Assembly (NCBI GenBank): GCA_052035235.1
Contig: JBPOHT010000052.1
Span: forward strand, 62,001 to 126,000
Source: Solimonas_A sp052035235
GTDB lineage: Bacteria > Pseudomonadota > Gammaproteobacteria > Nevskiales > Nevskiaceae
Direction of reading: 5' to 3'
DNA length: 64,000 bases
The translations under genes and the position numbers were made by a program. Below, in pieces: positions 55,550-64,000 of the stretch (position 1 is the first letter of the stretch; each line of letters opens with the position of its first letter). The notes under the pieces were generated by a model that searched no databases, had not been told where the DNA came from, and was given only the letters and a program-made list of their open reading frames with translations.

Positions 55550-55644
55550 CTGAGGCGATCTCCTGCGAACGCCTCCATTGTCGGTGTTTTGGGCCGCGTT
55601 GGCACTAGAATCAAGTCACCATTCGCCTCACCGGAAGCCTCGAC

Positions 55645-56112
55645 ATGGACGCCACCGTCGCCAGCACCGTCATCCTGCCCTGGATTCATTACCTCGCCGT
55701 GCTGATGATGGCCGGCGGCGCCGTGGCCGAGCTCTACCTGCTGCGCCTGCCCGCCTCCAGCGATGTCGTGCGCCTGCTGCCACGCGTGGACCGTTTCTAC
55801 GGCATCACCGCCGTGCTGACCTTCGTCACCGGCATCGGGCGCATGTACCACGGTGGCAAGGGCGCCGACTGGTACTGGCACAACGGCCTGATGCACGGCG
55901 TCATCACCGCCTTCGTCGTGGCCTCGCTGGTGTCGATCGTGCCGACCGTGCGCTTCATCCGCTGGAGCAAGCAGCTCGGCGCCGGCAATGGCCTGCCGGC
56001 GGAGGCGGATCTGCGCAAGACCAAGACGCTGGTGCATGTCCAACTGACGTTGGTGGCGCTGATCGCGTTGTTGATCACGCTGGTGGCGAAGGGGTACGGA
56101 CAGCATGGTTAG
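55645..56112 (+). CDS. DUF2214-family membrane protein
   Basis: 155 residues, four hydrophobic helices. ILPWIHYLAVLMMAGGAVAEL, VTGIGRMYHGGKGADWYWHN and LVHVQLTLVALIAL give conserved His positions on helices, compatible with haem or metal binding. Function unknown. Confidence 0.85.
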   Translation: MDATVASTVILPWIHYLAVLMMAGGAVAELYLLRLPASSDVVRLLPRVDRFYGITAVLTFVTGIGRMYHGGKGADWYWHNGLMHGVITAFVVASLVSIVPTVRFIRWSKQLGAGNGLPAEADLRKTKTLVHVQLTLVALIALLITLVAKGYGQHG

Positions 56113-56123
56113 CCTGGATCTTG

Positions 56124-56167
56124 CTCCCTCTCCCGCGGGCGGGAGAGGGTGGGGGTGAGGGTGGAGG
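56124..56167. repeat. REP-like palindrome, left flank of the DUF559 gene
   Basis: CTCCCTCTCCCGC-GGGCGGGAGAGGG followed by a GGGGTGAGGGTGGAGG tail. The GGAGG of the tail sits five bases before the DUF559 ATG and is its Shine-Dalgarno. Confidence 0.85.
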
Positions 56168-56171
56168 CCTG

Positions 56172-56552
56172 ATGGAACCCAGAAACGGCATTCGCCGGGC
56201 ACGGACCCTGCGCCGCTCGATGACCGATGCCGAGCAGCGGCTATGGCATCACTCGCGTGCGGGACAACTCGATGGCTTCAAGTTTCGCCGCCAATTCCCG
56301 GTACCGCCTTATGTTCTGGACTTTGCCTGCGTCGAATTACTGCTCGCGGTAGAAATCGATGGTGGCCAACACGCCGAGCGGGTCGAGCAAGATGCGCTGC
56401 GAACCCGCTTCCTCGTACAAAACGGCTGGCGCGTCTTGCGATACTGGAACAACGACGTGCTGGCCGAAGAACGTGGGGTTCTGGAATCGATTCTCGCCGC
56501 TTGCACTGAATTGGCGGCATCAAAGGGCCAGGCTTTCACGATGCATCCTTAA
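56172..56552 (+). CDS. DUF559 endonuclease-fold protein
   Basis: 126 residues, the usual DUF559 size. MTDAEQRLWHHSRAGQLDGFKFRRQFPV is followed by the restriction-fold core: VLDFACVELLLAVEIDGGQH (D...E-x-D) and RTRFLVQNGWRVLRYWNNDV. It resembles Vsr-type nucleases. The gene is enclosed by two inverted REP-like palindromes whose tails face it, and the left repeat supplies the ribosome-binding site. It looks like a discrete cassette. Confidence 0.9.
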   Translation: MEPRNGIRRARTLRRSMTDAEQRLWHHSRAGQLDGFKFRRQFPVPPYVLDFACVELLLAVEIDGGQHAERVEQDALRTRFLVQNGWRVLRYWNNDVLAEERGVLESILAACTELAASKGQAFTMHP

Positions 56553-56566
56553 GGGGTTTCATCCTG

Positions 56567-56610
56567 CACCACCCTCACCCCAGCCCTCTCCCGCCAGCGG
56601 GAGAGGGAGC
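56567..56610. repeat. REP-like palindrome, right flank of the DUF559 gene
   Basis: CACCACCCTCACCCC tail then CCCTCTCCCGC-CAGCGGGAGAGGG, inverted relative to 56124-56167. It starts 15 bases past the DUF559 stop. Confidence 0.85.
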
Positions 56611-56636
56611 GGGAACATCCATCTCTGGGCAATCCC

Positions 56637-57611
56637 TCAGCCCAGCAGCCGCTTTCTCATCGCCCCACTCAAGCGCATCTCCCCCGGCTCCACCGCTTCC
56701 CCGCAGCGGTCGCAGGCCGCCACCGGCACCAGCGGCTGCCCGCATTGGCGATGGAACAGCAGCAGCGGCGGACCCTTGCGGCCGGCGAGCCAGCGGTCGC
56801 CCCAGCGTAGCAGGGCAACGATGATCGGGAACAGGTCCAGGCCCTGATCCGTCAGGCGATAGCCGTCGCGGGCCTCGTCGCCACGGGTCAGCACCTCCAG
56901 CTCCACCAGCCGCGCCAGGCGCTCGCTAAGGATGTTGCTGGCGATGCCCAAGGCTTCCTGGAACTCGCCGAAGCGACGGTGACGATAGAAGGCGGCGGCC
57001 ACCGTCATCGCGGTCCAGCGGTCACCCAGGATTTCGAAGCTGCGTTGCATCAGCGGCTGCGCGGCGGCGATGTCCTCAGCCGCGATGCTGGAGCGGCGGT
57101 GTGCACGCGCACCGGGGTGCGGGTCCAGGCCGGCGCCAGGGCCTGGACGCCAATCCACCTCGCGCGCATGCACCGGCTCCCCGCAGGCGGCACAGCACTG
57201 CAAGGGTGTGAACTCGCGACCGCAGGTGCTGTGACGCAGGCGGTGCATGGGGCTCTTGGCGTCGTAGTGCCAGCGGCGGTCCCAGGCGATGATGGCGCAG
57301 GCAACGTCGTGCAGGTCGGCACCGCGCTCGGTCAGCAGGTATTCGTCGCGCGGCGGATGCTCCTGGTAGCGGCGGCGGCGCAGCAGCCCAGCCTCCTCCA
57401 GGCGCTGCAGGCGCTTGGCCAGGACGCTGCGCGCCATGCCGGTCATCTCCAGCAATTCGCTGAAGCGGCCCTGGCCCAGGAACAGGCAGTACAGCAGCAA
57501 TAGCGTCCAGCGGTCACCGATCAGGTTCAGCGCACGCGACACGGAGTGCGCCTGCACCGAGAGGTTCGGTGCGGGTGCTGAGGGAAACTTATCGCGGGAT
57601 GCGGCGCTCAA
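56637..57611 (-). CDS. double HxlR-type transcription regulator
   Basis: 324 residues if translation starts at TTG 57611, which overlaps the thiolase stop as TTGA, matching the coupling of the two upstream genes. GTG 57557 and GTG 57542 are alternatives. It contains two HxlR winged-helix domains: ALNLIGDRWTLLLLYCLFLG (about residue 25) and SFEILGDRWTAMTVAAAFY (about 190). Each is followed by a similar Cys block (CGREFTPLQCCAACGEPV and CGQPLVPVAACDRCGEAV) that may bind zinc. An internal duplication of a complete HxlR-Cys unit is evident. It likely regulates the carotenoid-oxygenase operon. Confidence 0.85.
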   Translation of the reverse strand: MSAASRDKFPSAPAPNLSVQAHSVSRALNLIGDRWTLLLLYCLFLGQGRFSELLEMTGMARSVLAKRLQRLEEAGLLRRRRYQEHPPRDEYLLTERGADLHDVACAIIAWDRRWHYDAKSPMHRLRHSTCGREFTPLQCCAACGEPVHAREVDWRPGPGAGLDPHPGARAHRRSSIAAEDIAAAQPLMQRSFEILGDRWTAMTVAAAFYRHRRFGEFQEALGIASNILSERLARLVELEVLTRGDEARDGYRLTDQGLDLFPIIVALLRWGDRWLAGRKGPPLLLFHRQCGQPLVPVAACDRCGEAVEPGEMRLSGAMRKRLLG

Positions 57612-58825
57612 GGACGGCCGACGACGAAGCTGACTGTGGTCGCGCAGGACCCGCCGATGTTCAGCGTGCCGATGCGACGCGCGCCGGGAATCTGCATGTC
57701 GCCGGCTCGGCCCATCACCTGCCGCCCGGCATCCAGCAGCATGCGCACACCGGTGGCGCCCACCGGATGGCCGCCGCCGATCAGGCCGCCGGACATGTTG
57801 ACCGGGCAGGCGCCGCCGGGAGCAATCGTGCCATCCTCCACCGCGCGCCAGCTCTGCCCGGGTGGCGTCAGGCCGAAATGGTCGATCGCCATGTACTCGG
57901 TGCTGGTGAAACAGTCGTGCGTCTCGATGCCGTCCAGTGCCTGCACGCCCGGAATCCCGGCACGGCGGAAGGCGTCCTGGATCGTGGCGCGCACCTCGGG
58001 GAAGATGTAGTCCTGCCCGCGGCTGCGCTCGAGCTTGTCGAGCAGGCGCAGACCCGCATTGCGATGCCCCCAGCCGAGGATGCGCGGCAAGCACCTAGGA
58101 TCCATGCCCAGCTCCGTGGCGCACTGCGGCGTGGCCAGCAGTACCGCGCAGGCACCGTCGGTGATCTGCGCGCAGTCCTGCCGGCGTACGCCAGGCTCGA
58201 TCACCGGATTGGCGGCATCGTCTTCGCTGAAGGCCTCGAGGCCGAACTGCCAGCGCCGGGTCTGCGCCAGTGGATTGCGCCGTGCATTGGCATAGTTGAG
58301 TTTCGAGATCGCATTGAGATGGCGCCGGTCCAGTCCATGGCGCTCCTCGTATTCCTGCGCCAGGCGACCGAACACGGCCGGCCACATGAAGCGGCAGGGG
58401 ATGTCCTCTCGTCCTTGCCAGGCGGCGGAATTCTGGATGCGCGAGGCCTCGTCGCCGGGCAGGTTCTTCTGCTCTTCCACGCCCACCACCAGCACGCAGT
58501 CGTAACGACCGGCCTCGATCTCCGCCATGGCGGAGAGAATCGCCAGCGAGCCGGACGCACAGGCGGCCTCGTGGCGCATCGCCGGGCGACCCCAGAGCTC
58601 CGGCACTACCTGCGCCACCATCGCGCCCAGATGCCCCTGCTGACGCTGCAGTTCGCCAAAGGCATTGCCGACGTGGATCGACTCCACCTGCTCGGGGCCA
58701 ATGCCTGAATCTTCCAGCGCGCCATGGGTGGCCTCGCGGATCATGTCGGACAGATCTCGCCCCTCACGCGACCAGGCGCGCGCAAAGTCGGTCTGGTGGC
58801 CACCAAGGATGCAGATGCCGGTCAC
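57608..58825 (-). CDS. thiolase-family protein (SCP2/acetyl-CoA acetyltransferase-like)
   Basis: 405 residues from GTG 58825, GTGA overlap with the carotenoid oxygenase. Thiolase fold with active Cys in HEAACASGSLAIL (near residue 89), His in GGGHPVGATGVRM and the C-terminal Cys in NIGGSCATTVSF. NxHD-type variation (DGIETHDCFTSTE) places it in the SCP2-like group. It may cleave or condense acyl-CoAs from terpenoid or sterol side chains; the substrate is inferred only from the oxygenase neighbour. Confidence 0.9.
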   Translation of the reverse strand: MTGICILGGHQTDFARAWSREGRDLSDMIREATHGALEDSGIGPEQVESIHVGNAFGELQRQQGHLGAMVAQVVPELWGRPAMRHEAACASGSLAILSAMAEIEAGRYDCVLVVGVEEQKNLPGDEASRIQNSAAWQGREDIPCRFMWPAVFGRLAQEYEERHGLDRRHLNAISKLNYANARRNPLAQTRRWQFGLEAFSEDDAANPVIEPGVRRQDCAQITDGACAVLLATPQCATELGMDPRCLPRILGWGHRNAGLRLLDKLERSRGQDYIFPEVRATIQDAFRRAGIPGVQALDGIETHDCFTSTEYMAIDHFGLTPPGQSWRAVEDGTIAPGGACPVNMSGGLIGGGHPVGATGVRMLLDAGRQVMGRAGDMQIPGARRIGTLNIGGSCATTVSFVVGRP

Positions 58826-60270
58826 GCGGCCTTCACCTGGTCACCACGCGCCCAGGTCGCATGGAAGCCCGCCGGCACACGGCAGGGCAGATTCACCGTG
58901 GCGACCGGCCCGCGCGTAACATCGCGTGCATCCAGCACCTGCACCTCGCTGCGTCCACTCTCCGCATTGGTGACGAAGACCGTGAGCCAGCCGTCGTCCT
59001 CGGCGGTTGCCCCGATACGCGGCGCGAACGCAGCCTCGGAACCGAAGCAGCCGGGGGCATAGCGCCAGGTCTCGCAGGCGCCGCTGCGCAGGTCGTACTT
59101 GTGGATGCCGTCGAAGCGCTGCAAGTCGGTGGCCGTGTCGATCGACATGACGTAGCCATATTGCGTCCGCCGGCCGGCACGGTCGAGGTTCACCATGGGG
59201 AACTCGCCGATGCGGTCGTCGATCTGGCGCTGGCGCACGGCGCCGGTCTTCACGTTCATGCGCCATTCCCAGGGCACGGCATGCAGTGCCAGCACCGCCA
59301 CCATCGGTGCGTAGGGGCCGTAGGCGCGGTTCGGCACCATGCCATTGGGCACCATGCGGCAGGCCTGCATGACGACCTCGTCGCCCTCCTCCCAGGCATT
59401 GATGACGTGGTAGATGTAGCAGGGATCGGTCTCGAACCAGCGCACCTCGCTGCCGCGTCCACGCCGTGGCACCACGCCGAAGCGCGCCGGCTGCTCGCGG
59501 CGCTGCTCGATGGTCCACTGGCCACGCCGCTGGCCCTGCTCGGTCATGACCACGGGCAGGTCGTGCAGGATCAGGTAGTTCTGGGTCAGGCCCATGTCGT
59601 GAGGCAGGCGTGGGCCAGGCAGTTCCACCTTGTCGAAGTTCAGCAGATGCCCTTCGCGGTCCACCACGCCAAAGGACATCCAGGGCTCGTACAGCGCGTA
59701 GTCGAAGAATACGAACTCGCCGCTGACGGGATCAACCTTGGAGTGCGCCGAGACATGGCGCGGCAGGCGACTGTCGAAGCGCTCCTCGCGCAGGGTCTCC
59801 AGCGTTCGCGCGTCGACACGCACCGGGATGCCGCTGACGTACCACAGTGCCAGCAGGCTGCCGCCGTGCAACAGGATGTCAGTGTTGGCGGTGTCCTTGT
59901 ACACCGTGCCGCCGCGCTCGCGATGGGCGGGCAACATCACCCCTCCGGCTCCGCAGCCGCCGGCCAGGTCTGACTGGAAGTCCGCCGAGCGCACGTAGCG
60001 GCTGCGGTACTCGGCGCGGCCGTCCTCGAACCAGACGCCATGGAGCATGCCGTCGCCGTCGAACCAGTGGTGCAGATCCTGCGGCGCCTGGGCCGGGTTG
60101 GGTCCATTGCGCACGTAGGCGCCCCACAGTTCCCGCGGCAGTTCGCCGGTGATGTCGCAGTGCAGCACGGTTTCCTCCCGTGCCACGGGCGCGTAGAGGT
60201 CCTGCAGGTAGGGATTGAAATCGTTGGGGTTGCCGGAAGCATTCCCGGCAGCGGCGGCGGGCGTCTCCAT
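58822..60270 (-). CDS. carotenoid cleavage oxygenase family protein
   Basis: 482 residues from ATG 60270 (GGAGGGAGGAG upstream). Seven-bladed propeller iron oxygenase. The four iron-binding His are likely in HVSAHSKVDP, NYLILHDLPV, YIYHVINAWEEGDEV and GFHATWARGD at the C-terminus. The N-terminal YVRNGPNPAQAP and HWFDGDGMLHG blocks are family hallmarks. It cleaves double bonds of carotenoids, stilbenes or similar compounds. First of three overlapping genes. Confidence 0.93.
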   Translation of the reverse strand: METPAAAAGNASGNPNDFNPYLQDLYAPVAREETVLHCDITGELPRELWGAYVRNGPNPAQAPQDLHHWFDGDGMLHGVWFEDGRAEYRSRYVRSADFQSDLAGGCGAGGVMLPAHRERGGTVYKDTANTDILLHGGSLLALWYVSGIPVRVDARTLETLREERFDSRLPRHVSAHSKVDPVSGEFVFFDYALYEPWMSFGVVDREGHLLNFDKVELPGPRLPHDMGLTQNYLILHDLPVVMTEQGQRRGQWTIEQRREQPARFGVVPRRGRGSEVRWFETDPCYIYHVINAWEEGDEVVMQACRMVPNGMVPNRAYGPYAPMVAVLALHAVPWEWRMNVKTGAVRQRQIDDRIGEFPMVNLDRAGRRTQYGYVMSIDTATDLQRFDGIHKYDLRSGACETWRYAPGCFGSEAAFAPRIGATAEDDGWLTVFVTNAESGRSEVQVLDARDVTRGPVATVNLPCRVPAGFHATWARGDQVKAA

Positions 60271-60756
60271 GTTCTCCTCCCTCCGCTCTGCGGCGGAATG
60301 CTGCGGTGCCGCAGCGCGGCCCATCATGCGATCAGACTACGGTTGTAGGTTTCTTTATGCAAGCGTATGCTGACTCCATGGTCAGTGGCCCGGCAGAGGC
60401 CCCTCCCAGTGCGAGAAAGGAGCTGCGATGCGAGACGGATTCGCCATCGGGCGCGATGCGAACGGACCGACCGGCGCTGCCGCTACGGTCCGCCGCATCG
60501 CTGCCTGCATGTATCGGAGGACGCGCGTGTGAATGCGCCGCCGCGTGACGTGCGGATCGCCGAGCCCCTGCTCGGCAGGCAGTCACTGGCGCAAGCCGCC
60601 AAGGTCTTGTACCTTGACCGGACTCGAAACGATTTCAATGAAAGAGCAGCCCTGACCTTACCGGCAGAGGCTGCCACATGACGCAAGACCCCCACGAAGG
60701 ATTGCGTCCGGCCTGTGCGAGGGCCGGGCACTTTGGTGCCACTAGAGGAGATAACG
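60271..60756. promoter_or_regulatory. intergenic region between the carotenoid-oxygenase operon and DUF1302
   Basis: 486 bases. Short frames here lack recognisable protein features and start signals. A weak TTGACC-N17-AATGAA pair near 60617 could be the DUF1302 promoter. GAGCCCCTGCTC and GGCAGAGGCTGCC small hairpins are seen. Nothing else stands out. Confidence 0.35.
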
Positions 60757-62574
60757 ATGAAGTCGAGAGTAAATGGATTCCTGCGCCTGGGCGCGGGCGG
60801 GGTAATGCTGACCGTGCCGATCATGGCCTCGGCATTGAAGTTCGAATCCGGCGAGATCAAGGGTAGCTTCGATACGACCCTGTCGGCCGGCGTCCAGATT
60901 CGCATGCAGGATCCGGACAAGACCCTGTACGGCATTGCCAACGGCGGCGTCAGCCGCTCCGTCAACGATGACAATGGCAATCTGAACTACAAGAAAGGTG
61001 ACGTCACCTCCGCCCCCATCAAGGCCACGCACGACCTGGAACTGACCTGGCGCAATTTCGGCGTGTTCAATCGCGTGTCGTACTTCTACGACATCGAGAA
61101 CCACGACTCGAACAAGCTTGGGAGCCGTGGTGAAGACCGCCTGGGCGCAGAATTCGACCTGCTCGATCTCTTCGTCTACGGCAACTTCAACGTCGCGGGC
61201 CGCAGTGTCTCTGCACGCCTCGGCCGCCAAGTCGTGAGCTGGGGCGAGAGCACTTTCATCCCCAATGGCATCAACGCCATCAATCCGGTCGACGTCTCCA
61301 AGCTCCGTCAGCCGGGCTCGGAGATCAAGGAAGCCTTGCTGCCGCTGCCAATGTTCTGGTCTTCGATCTCGCTTACCGACTCGTTGAGCACGGAGCTACT
61401 CTGGATTCTGTCCTGGGACAAGACCGAGATCGACCCTAACGGCTCCTACTTCTCGACCACCGATGTGCTGTCTGACGACTCCACCCGGGTCTTCGCCGGC
61501 TTCGGCCGTGGCTTGGACGAGCGCTCGCCCCCGGGTGCACAGGCCTGGGGCCAGCGGCAGGCCGATCGCAACCCGGATGACCAACGTAACCAATACGGCA
61601 TCTCGTTCCGCTATCTCTCCGAAGCACTCAACAACACCGAGTTCGGGCTGTACTACCTGAAGTACCACAGCCGTACGCCGCTGGTTTCCGGCGTCCGTGC
61701 GTCCCAGACGCCACCGGTCACCAACCCGCTGGGCCTTTTCACCAATGCACCGGGAGGCACTGGCTCCGCGTTCTATTTCGGCGAGTATCCGGAAAATATC
61801 GAGCTGTTCGGCCTGAGCTTCAATACCAGCGGACCGTTCGGCATCGCACTGCAAGGCGAGTACTCGTATCGTCCGAATCAGCCGGTGCAACGCGAGGACG
61901 TGGAGATCGTCCTGGCTGTGCTTGGTCTGCCGAACGACATCACCGGCCGCAACTTCGTTGCCGGTCCGGGTGGCACGCCGATTCCGGCCGCTGCCACGGT
62001 TCCCGCAGGCACGATCATCAAGGGCTACGAACGCGCCGCTGTCCATCAGGTGCAGGCTACGGCTACCAAGGCGTTCGGCCCCACCTTCGGCGCACAGCAG
62101 TTCTCGACGGTCTTCGACATCGGCTACACCCACATGGAGTTGCCGGACGGAATGCTCTTCAACGGACCGGCGACCAACCTGCCGTCGGATCCCTCCTTCA
62201 CCACACCCGCGCTGCCCCTATCCCAGGGGGCGATCCAGAACGGCGAGGGCTACGCCGATCCGAGTTCCTGGGGCTATCGTGTGGTGGGACGCCTCGAATA
62301 CGAGAATGTTATCGGCGCCGCCGGCCTGGCACCGCGTGTGGTGTTCTCGCATGACGTCAATGGTGTCGGTGCCACCTTCAACCAGGAAACCAAGGCCCTC
62401 ACCTTGGGCCTGGGCCTGAATTATCTGCAGCGCTGGCAGGCCGATCTGGCCTACACCAGCTTCTTCGGCGGCCGCACCTACTCGGGCACGGACAATGCCG
62501 GCAGCTACGCCAGCAGCGCCAATCCCCTCAAGGATCGTGACTTCCTCGCGCTCAGCGTCTCGTACGCGTTCTGA
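60757..62574 (+). CDS. DUF1302 outer-membrane protein (second paralogue)
   Basis: 605 residues from ATG 60757 (AGAGGAGAT upstream). The signal peptide ends ASA-L. It shares the family blocks with the 10720 paralogue: GIANGG near residue 65, GRQVVSWGESTFIPNGINAI, DKTEIDPNGSYFS and YHSRTPL. The C-terminus ALSVSYAF is a barrel end. It is followed after 22 bases by DUF1329, a common pairing, suggesting an envelope pathway for a hydrophobic substrate. Confidence 0.92.
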   Translation: MKSRVNGFLRLGAGGVMLTVPIMASALKFESGEIKGSFDTTLSAGVQIRMQDPDKTLYGIANGGVSRSVNDDNGNLNYKKGDVTSAPIKATHDLELTWRNFGVFNRVSYFYDIENHDSNKLGSRGEDRLGAEFDLLDLFVYGNFNVAGRSVSARLGRQVVSWGESTFIPNGINAINPVDVSKLRQPGSEIKEALLPLPMFWSSISLTDSLSTELLWILSWDKTEIDPNGSYFSTTDVLSDDSTRVFAGFGRGLDERSPPGAQAWGQRQADRNPDDQRNQYGISFRYLSEALNNTEFGLYYLKYHSRTPLVSGVRASQTPPVTNPLGLFTNAPGGTGSAFYFGEYPENIELFGLSFNTSGPFGIALQGEYSYRPNQPVQREDVEIVLAVLGLPNDITGRNFVAGPGGTPIPAAATVPAGTIIKGYERAAVHQVQATATKAFGPTFGAQQFSTVFDIGYTHMELPDGMLFNGPATNLPSDPSFTTPALPLSQGAIQNGEGYADPSSWGYRVVGRLEYENVIGAAGLAPRVVFSHDVNGVGATFNQETKALTLGLGLNYLQRWQADLAYTSFFGGRTYSGTDNAGSYASSANPLKDRDFLALSVSYAF

Positions 62575-62596
62575 TCGAGGCCACAAGGAGAATTCC

Positions 62597-63955
62597 ATGA
62601 AGCACAAGATGATCAAGACGAGCCTGATGGCTCTGGCCTTCTTCGCCGGCACCGCGCAGGCCGCGGTCTCGGCTGACGAGGCCGCCGCGCTCGGCAAGAC
62701 GCTGACCCCCATCGGCGCCGAGAAGGCCGGCAACAAGGACGGCAGCATTCCCGCCTGGGACGGCGGCCTGGTGAAGGCGCAGGCGGGCTTCAAGCCGGGC
62801 GGCCACTATCCCGATCCCTACGCCAGCGACAAGCCGTTGTTCACCATCACCGCCGCCAACGCGGAGCAGTACAAGGACAAGCTGTCACCCGGACAGATCG
62901 CGCTGCTGAAGCGCTATGCCGACTGGAAGATGGTGGTCTACCCGACGCGCCGCAGCGCCGGCTATCCGCAGAAGTGGTACGACGAGTCCATTGCCAATGC
63001 CACCAAGGTCAACCTGGTCGGCGGCGGCAACGGTTTCACCGGCACCAGCGACGGCACGCCCTTCCCGATTCCCAAGAACGGGCAGGAGGCGATCTGGAAT
63101 CACCTGACGATCTACAAGGGTGATACCTACGCCACCTCCTGGGCCCAGGCGCCGGTAACGCAGGGTGGCGACTTCAACCTGGTGCGCTTCGACTACGAGT
63201 ACGACTTCACCTACGGCAACCAGAAGAAGACGCCGGCGCAGCGCGAAGGCAACCTGCTGTTCTACTTCCTGCAGATCATCAAGGACCCGCCGCGCCTGGC
63301 GGGCGGCATCCTGCTGGTGCACGAGTACGCCGACCAGGTGAGCCAGCCGCGCAAGGCCTGGACCTACAGCCCGGGACAGCGCCGCGTGCGCCTGGCGCCG
63401 AGCGTGGCCTATGACAACCCGGGCACCGCCTCCGACGGCCTGCGCACCAACGACGACTTCAACATGTTCAACGGTGCGACGGATCGCTACGAGTGGAAGC
63501 TGGTGGGCAAGAAGGAGATGTTCATTCCCTACAACGGCTACAAGCTCAACGGGCCCTCGCTGAAGCTCAAGGAAGTCCTCAAGCCCGGCCACATCAACGG
63601 CGACCACGCCCGCTACGAACTGCACCGCGTCTGGGTGGTGGAAGCCACGCTCAAGCCCGGCACCTCGCACGTGTACAAGCGCCGCACCATGTACCTGGAC
63701 GAGGATAGCTGGACCGTGGCCGTGTCCGACAAGTACGACAACCGCGACCAGCTGTGGCGCGTGAGCGAGATGCACCGCATCCAGTACTACGACGTGCCGT
63801 TCCTGGGCCCCGGCCCCGAGGTGCACCACGACCTGCAGTCGGGCCGCTACATCGCCATGCAGCTGTTCAACGAGGAGAACGTCCTCTACAAGCCGGTCAA
63901 CCGTAGCCCGGCCGACTTCACGCCGGATGCGCTGCGCAGCAAGGGCACGCGCTAA
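62597..63955 (+). CDS. DUF1329 periplasmic protein
   Basis: 452 residues from ATG 62597 (AAGGAG upstream). The signal peptide ends AQA-A. LGKTLTPIGAEKAGNKDGSIPAWDGG at the start and YNGYKLNGPSLKLKEVL further on are typical of DUF1329, a LolA/LolB-like fold. It probably binds a lipidic molecule between inner and outer membranes with DUF1302. Confidence 0.93.
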   Translation: MKHKMIKTSLMALAFFAGTAQAAVSADEAAALGKTLTPIGAEKAGNKDGSIPAWDGGLVKAQAGFKPGGHYPDPYASDKPLFTITAANAEQYKDKLSPGQIALLKRYADWKMVVYPTRRSAGYPQKWYDESIANATKVNLVGGGNGFTGTSDGTPFPIPKNGQEAIWNHLTIYKGDTYATSWAQAPVTQGGDFNLVRFDYEYDFTYGNQKKTPAQREGNLLFYFLQIIKDPPRLAGGILLVHEYADQVSQPRKAWTYSPGQRRVRLAPSVAYDNPGTASDGLRTNDDFNMFNGATDRYEWKLVGKKEMFIPYNGYKLNGPSLKLKEVLKPGHINGDHARYELHRVWVVEATLKPGTSHVYKRRTMYLDEDSWTVAVSDKYDNRDQLWRVSEMHRIQYYDVPFLGPGPEVHHDLQSGRYIAMQLFNEENVLYKPVNRSPADFTPDALRSKGTR

Positions 63956-63983
63956 GGTCTTTGACTGACATTTGGCACCTGGG

Positions 63984-64000
63984 GCGCGACGCGAGTCGCG
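63984..64000. repeat. hairpin at window end
   Basis: GCGCGAC-GCGA-GTCGCG, possibly the terminator of the DUF1302-DUF1329 transcript; cut by the window. Confidence 0.4.

Noticed and set aside
60306..60681. Small plus-strand genes before the second DUF1302
   Set aside because: The frames are Arg/Pro/Ala-rich, lack Shine-Dalgarno sites and match no family.

Overview
The window is chromosomal DNA (about 65-68% GC outside the first 4.3 kb) from a gammaproteobacterium. Two DUF1302 outer-membrane proteins (one paired with a Pla-1/cef-type lipase, one with DUF1329), a uvrA/MFS/ssb neighbourhood, a cef-type lipase and a Pseudomonas-like NrdA with two ATP cones suggest a Nevskiales/Solimonadaceae-like or related lineage. 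That placement is inference from gene content; no 16S gene is present.

Layout. 1-4.4 kb: the end of a lower-GC genomic island with three consecutive overlapping tyrosine-recombinase-like genes, stopping beside the ssb terminator. 4.5-9.2 kb: ssb, an MFS transporter and divergent uvrA. 9.2-10.7 kb: a repeat-rich stretch with a small cyclic-nucleotide-binding-fold protein. 10.7-19.4 kb: a lipid-use block on the minus strand (lipase and DUF1302; FadE-type acyl-CoA dehydrogenase and GlpD). 19.7-24.2 kb: an ABC efflux operon (adaptor, ATPase, two permeases). 24.2-29.3 kb: a lipoprotein, an OmpA-family protein, a Ser/Thr kinase and a divergent FHA protein. 29.4-32.6 kb: nrdA behind a promoter with paired NrdR-like boxes.

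32.7-54.8 kb is a large oxygen-response locus. It holds an Fe-S FNR-type regulator, hemN, the complete cbb3 oxidase operon and its assembly genes (ccoNOQP, ccoG, a 48-residue CcoH-like protein, ccoI, ccoS), a TauE/SafE-type membrane protein, FixL/FixJ, a ribose-phosphate pyrophosphokinase, a Pat-like acetyltransferase translationally coupled to an HDAC-family deacetylase, two tandem-domain universal stress proteins, a PAS-GGDEF protein and OmpW. Six TTGAN(6)TCAA FNR boxes lie in its intergenic regions, so oxygen is read by both FNR and FixLJ, and the output covers respiration, haem synthesis, second messenger and stress proteins.

54.9-64 kb: membrane proteins (DUF1275, DUF2214), a DUF559 nuclease flanked by inverted REP-like repeats, a carotenoid-oxygenase/thiolase/double-HxlR operon, and a DUF1302-DUF1329 pair.

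The most unusual signals are two 266-270 bp nested inverted-repeat elements (15028-15293 and 19466-19735). They share the same three-stem layout and the same apical sequences, but their stem sequences are almost entirely different while remaining self-complementary. Each lies just upstream of a gene start in the same relative orientation. The second notable signal is the REP-flanked DUF559 gene, whose flanking arrangement matches an empty REP doublet inside the ABC operon.
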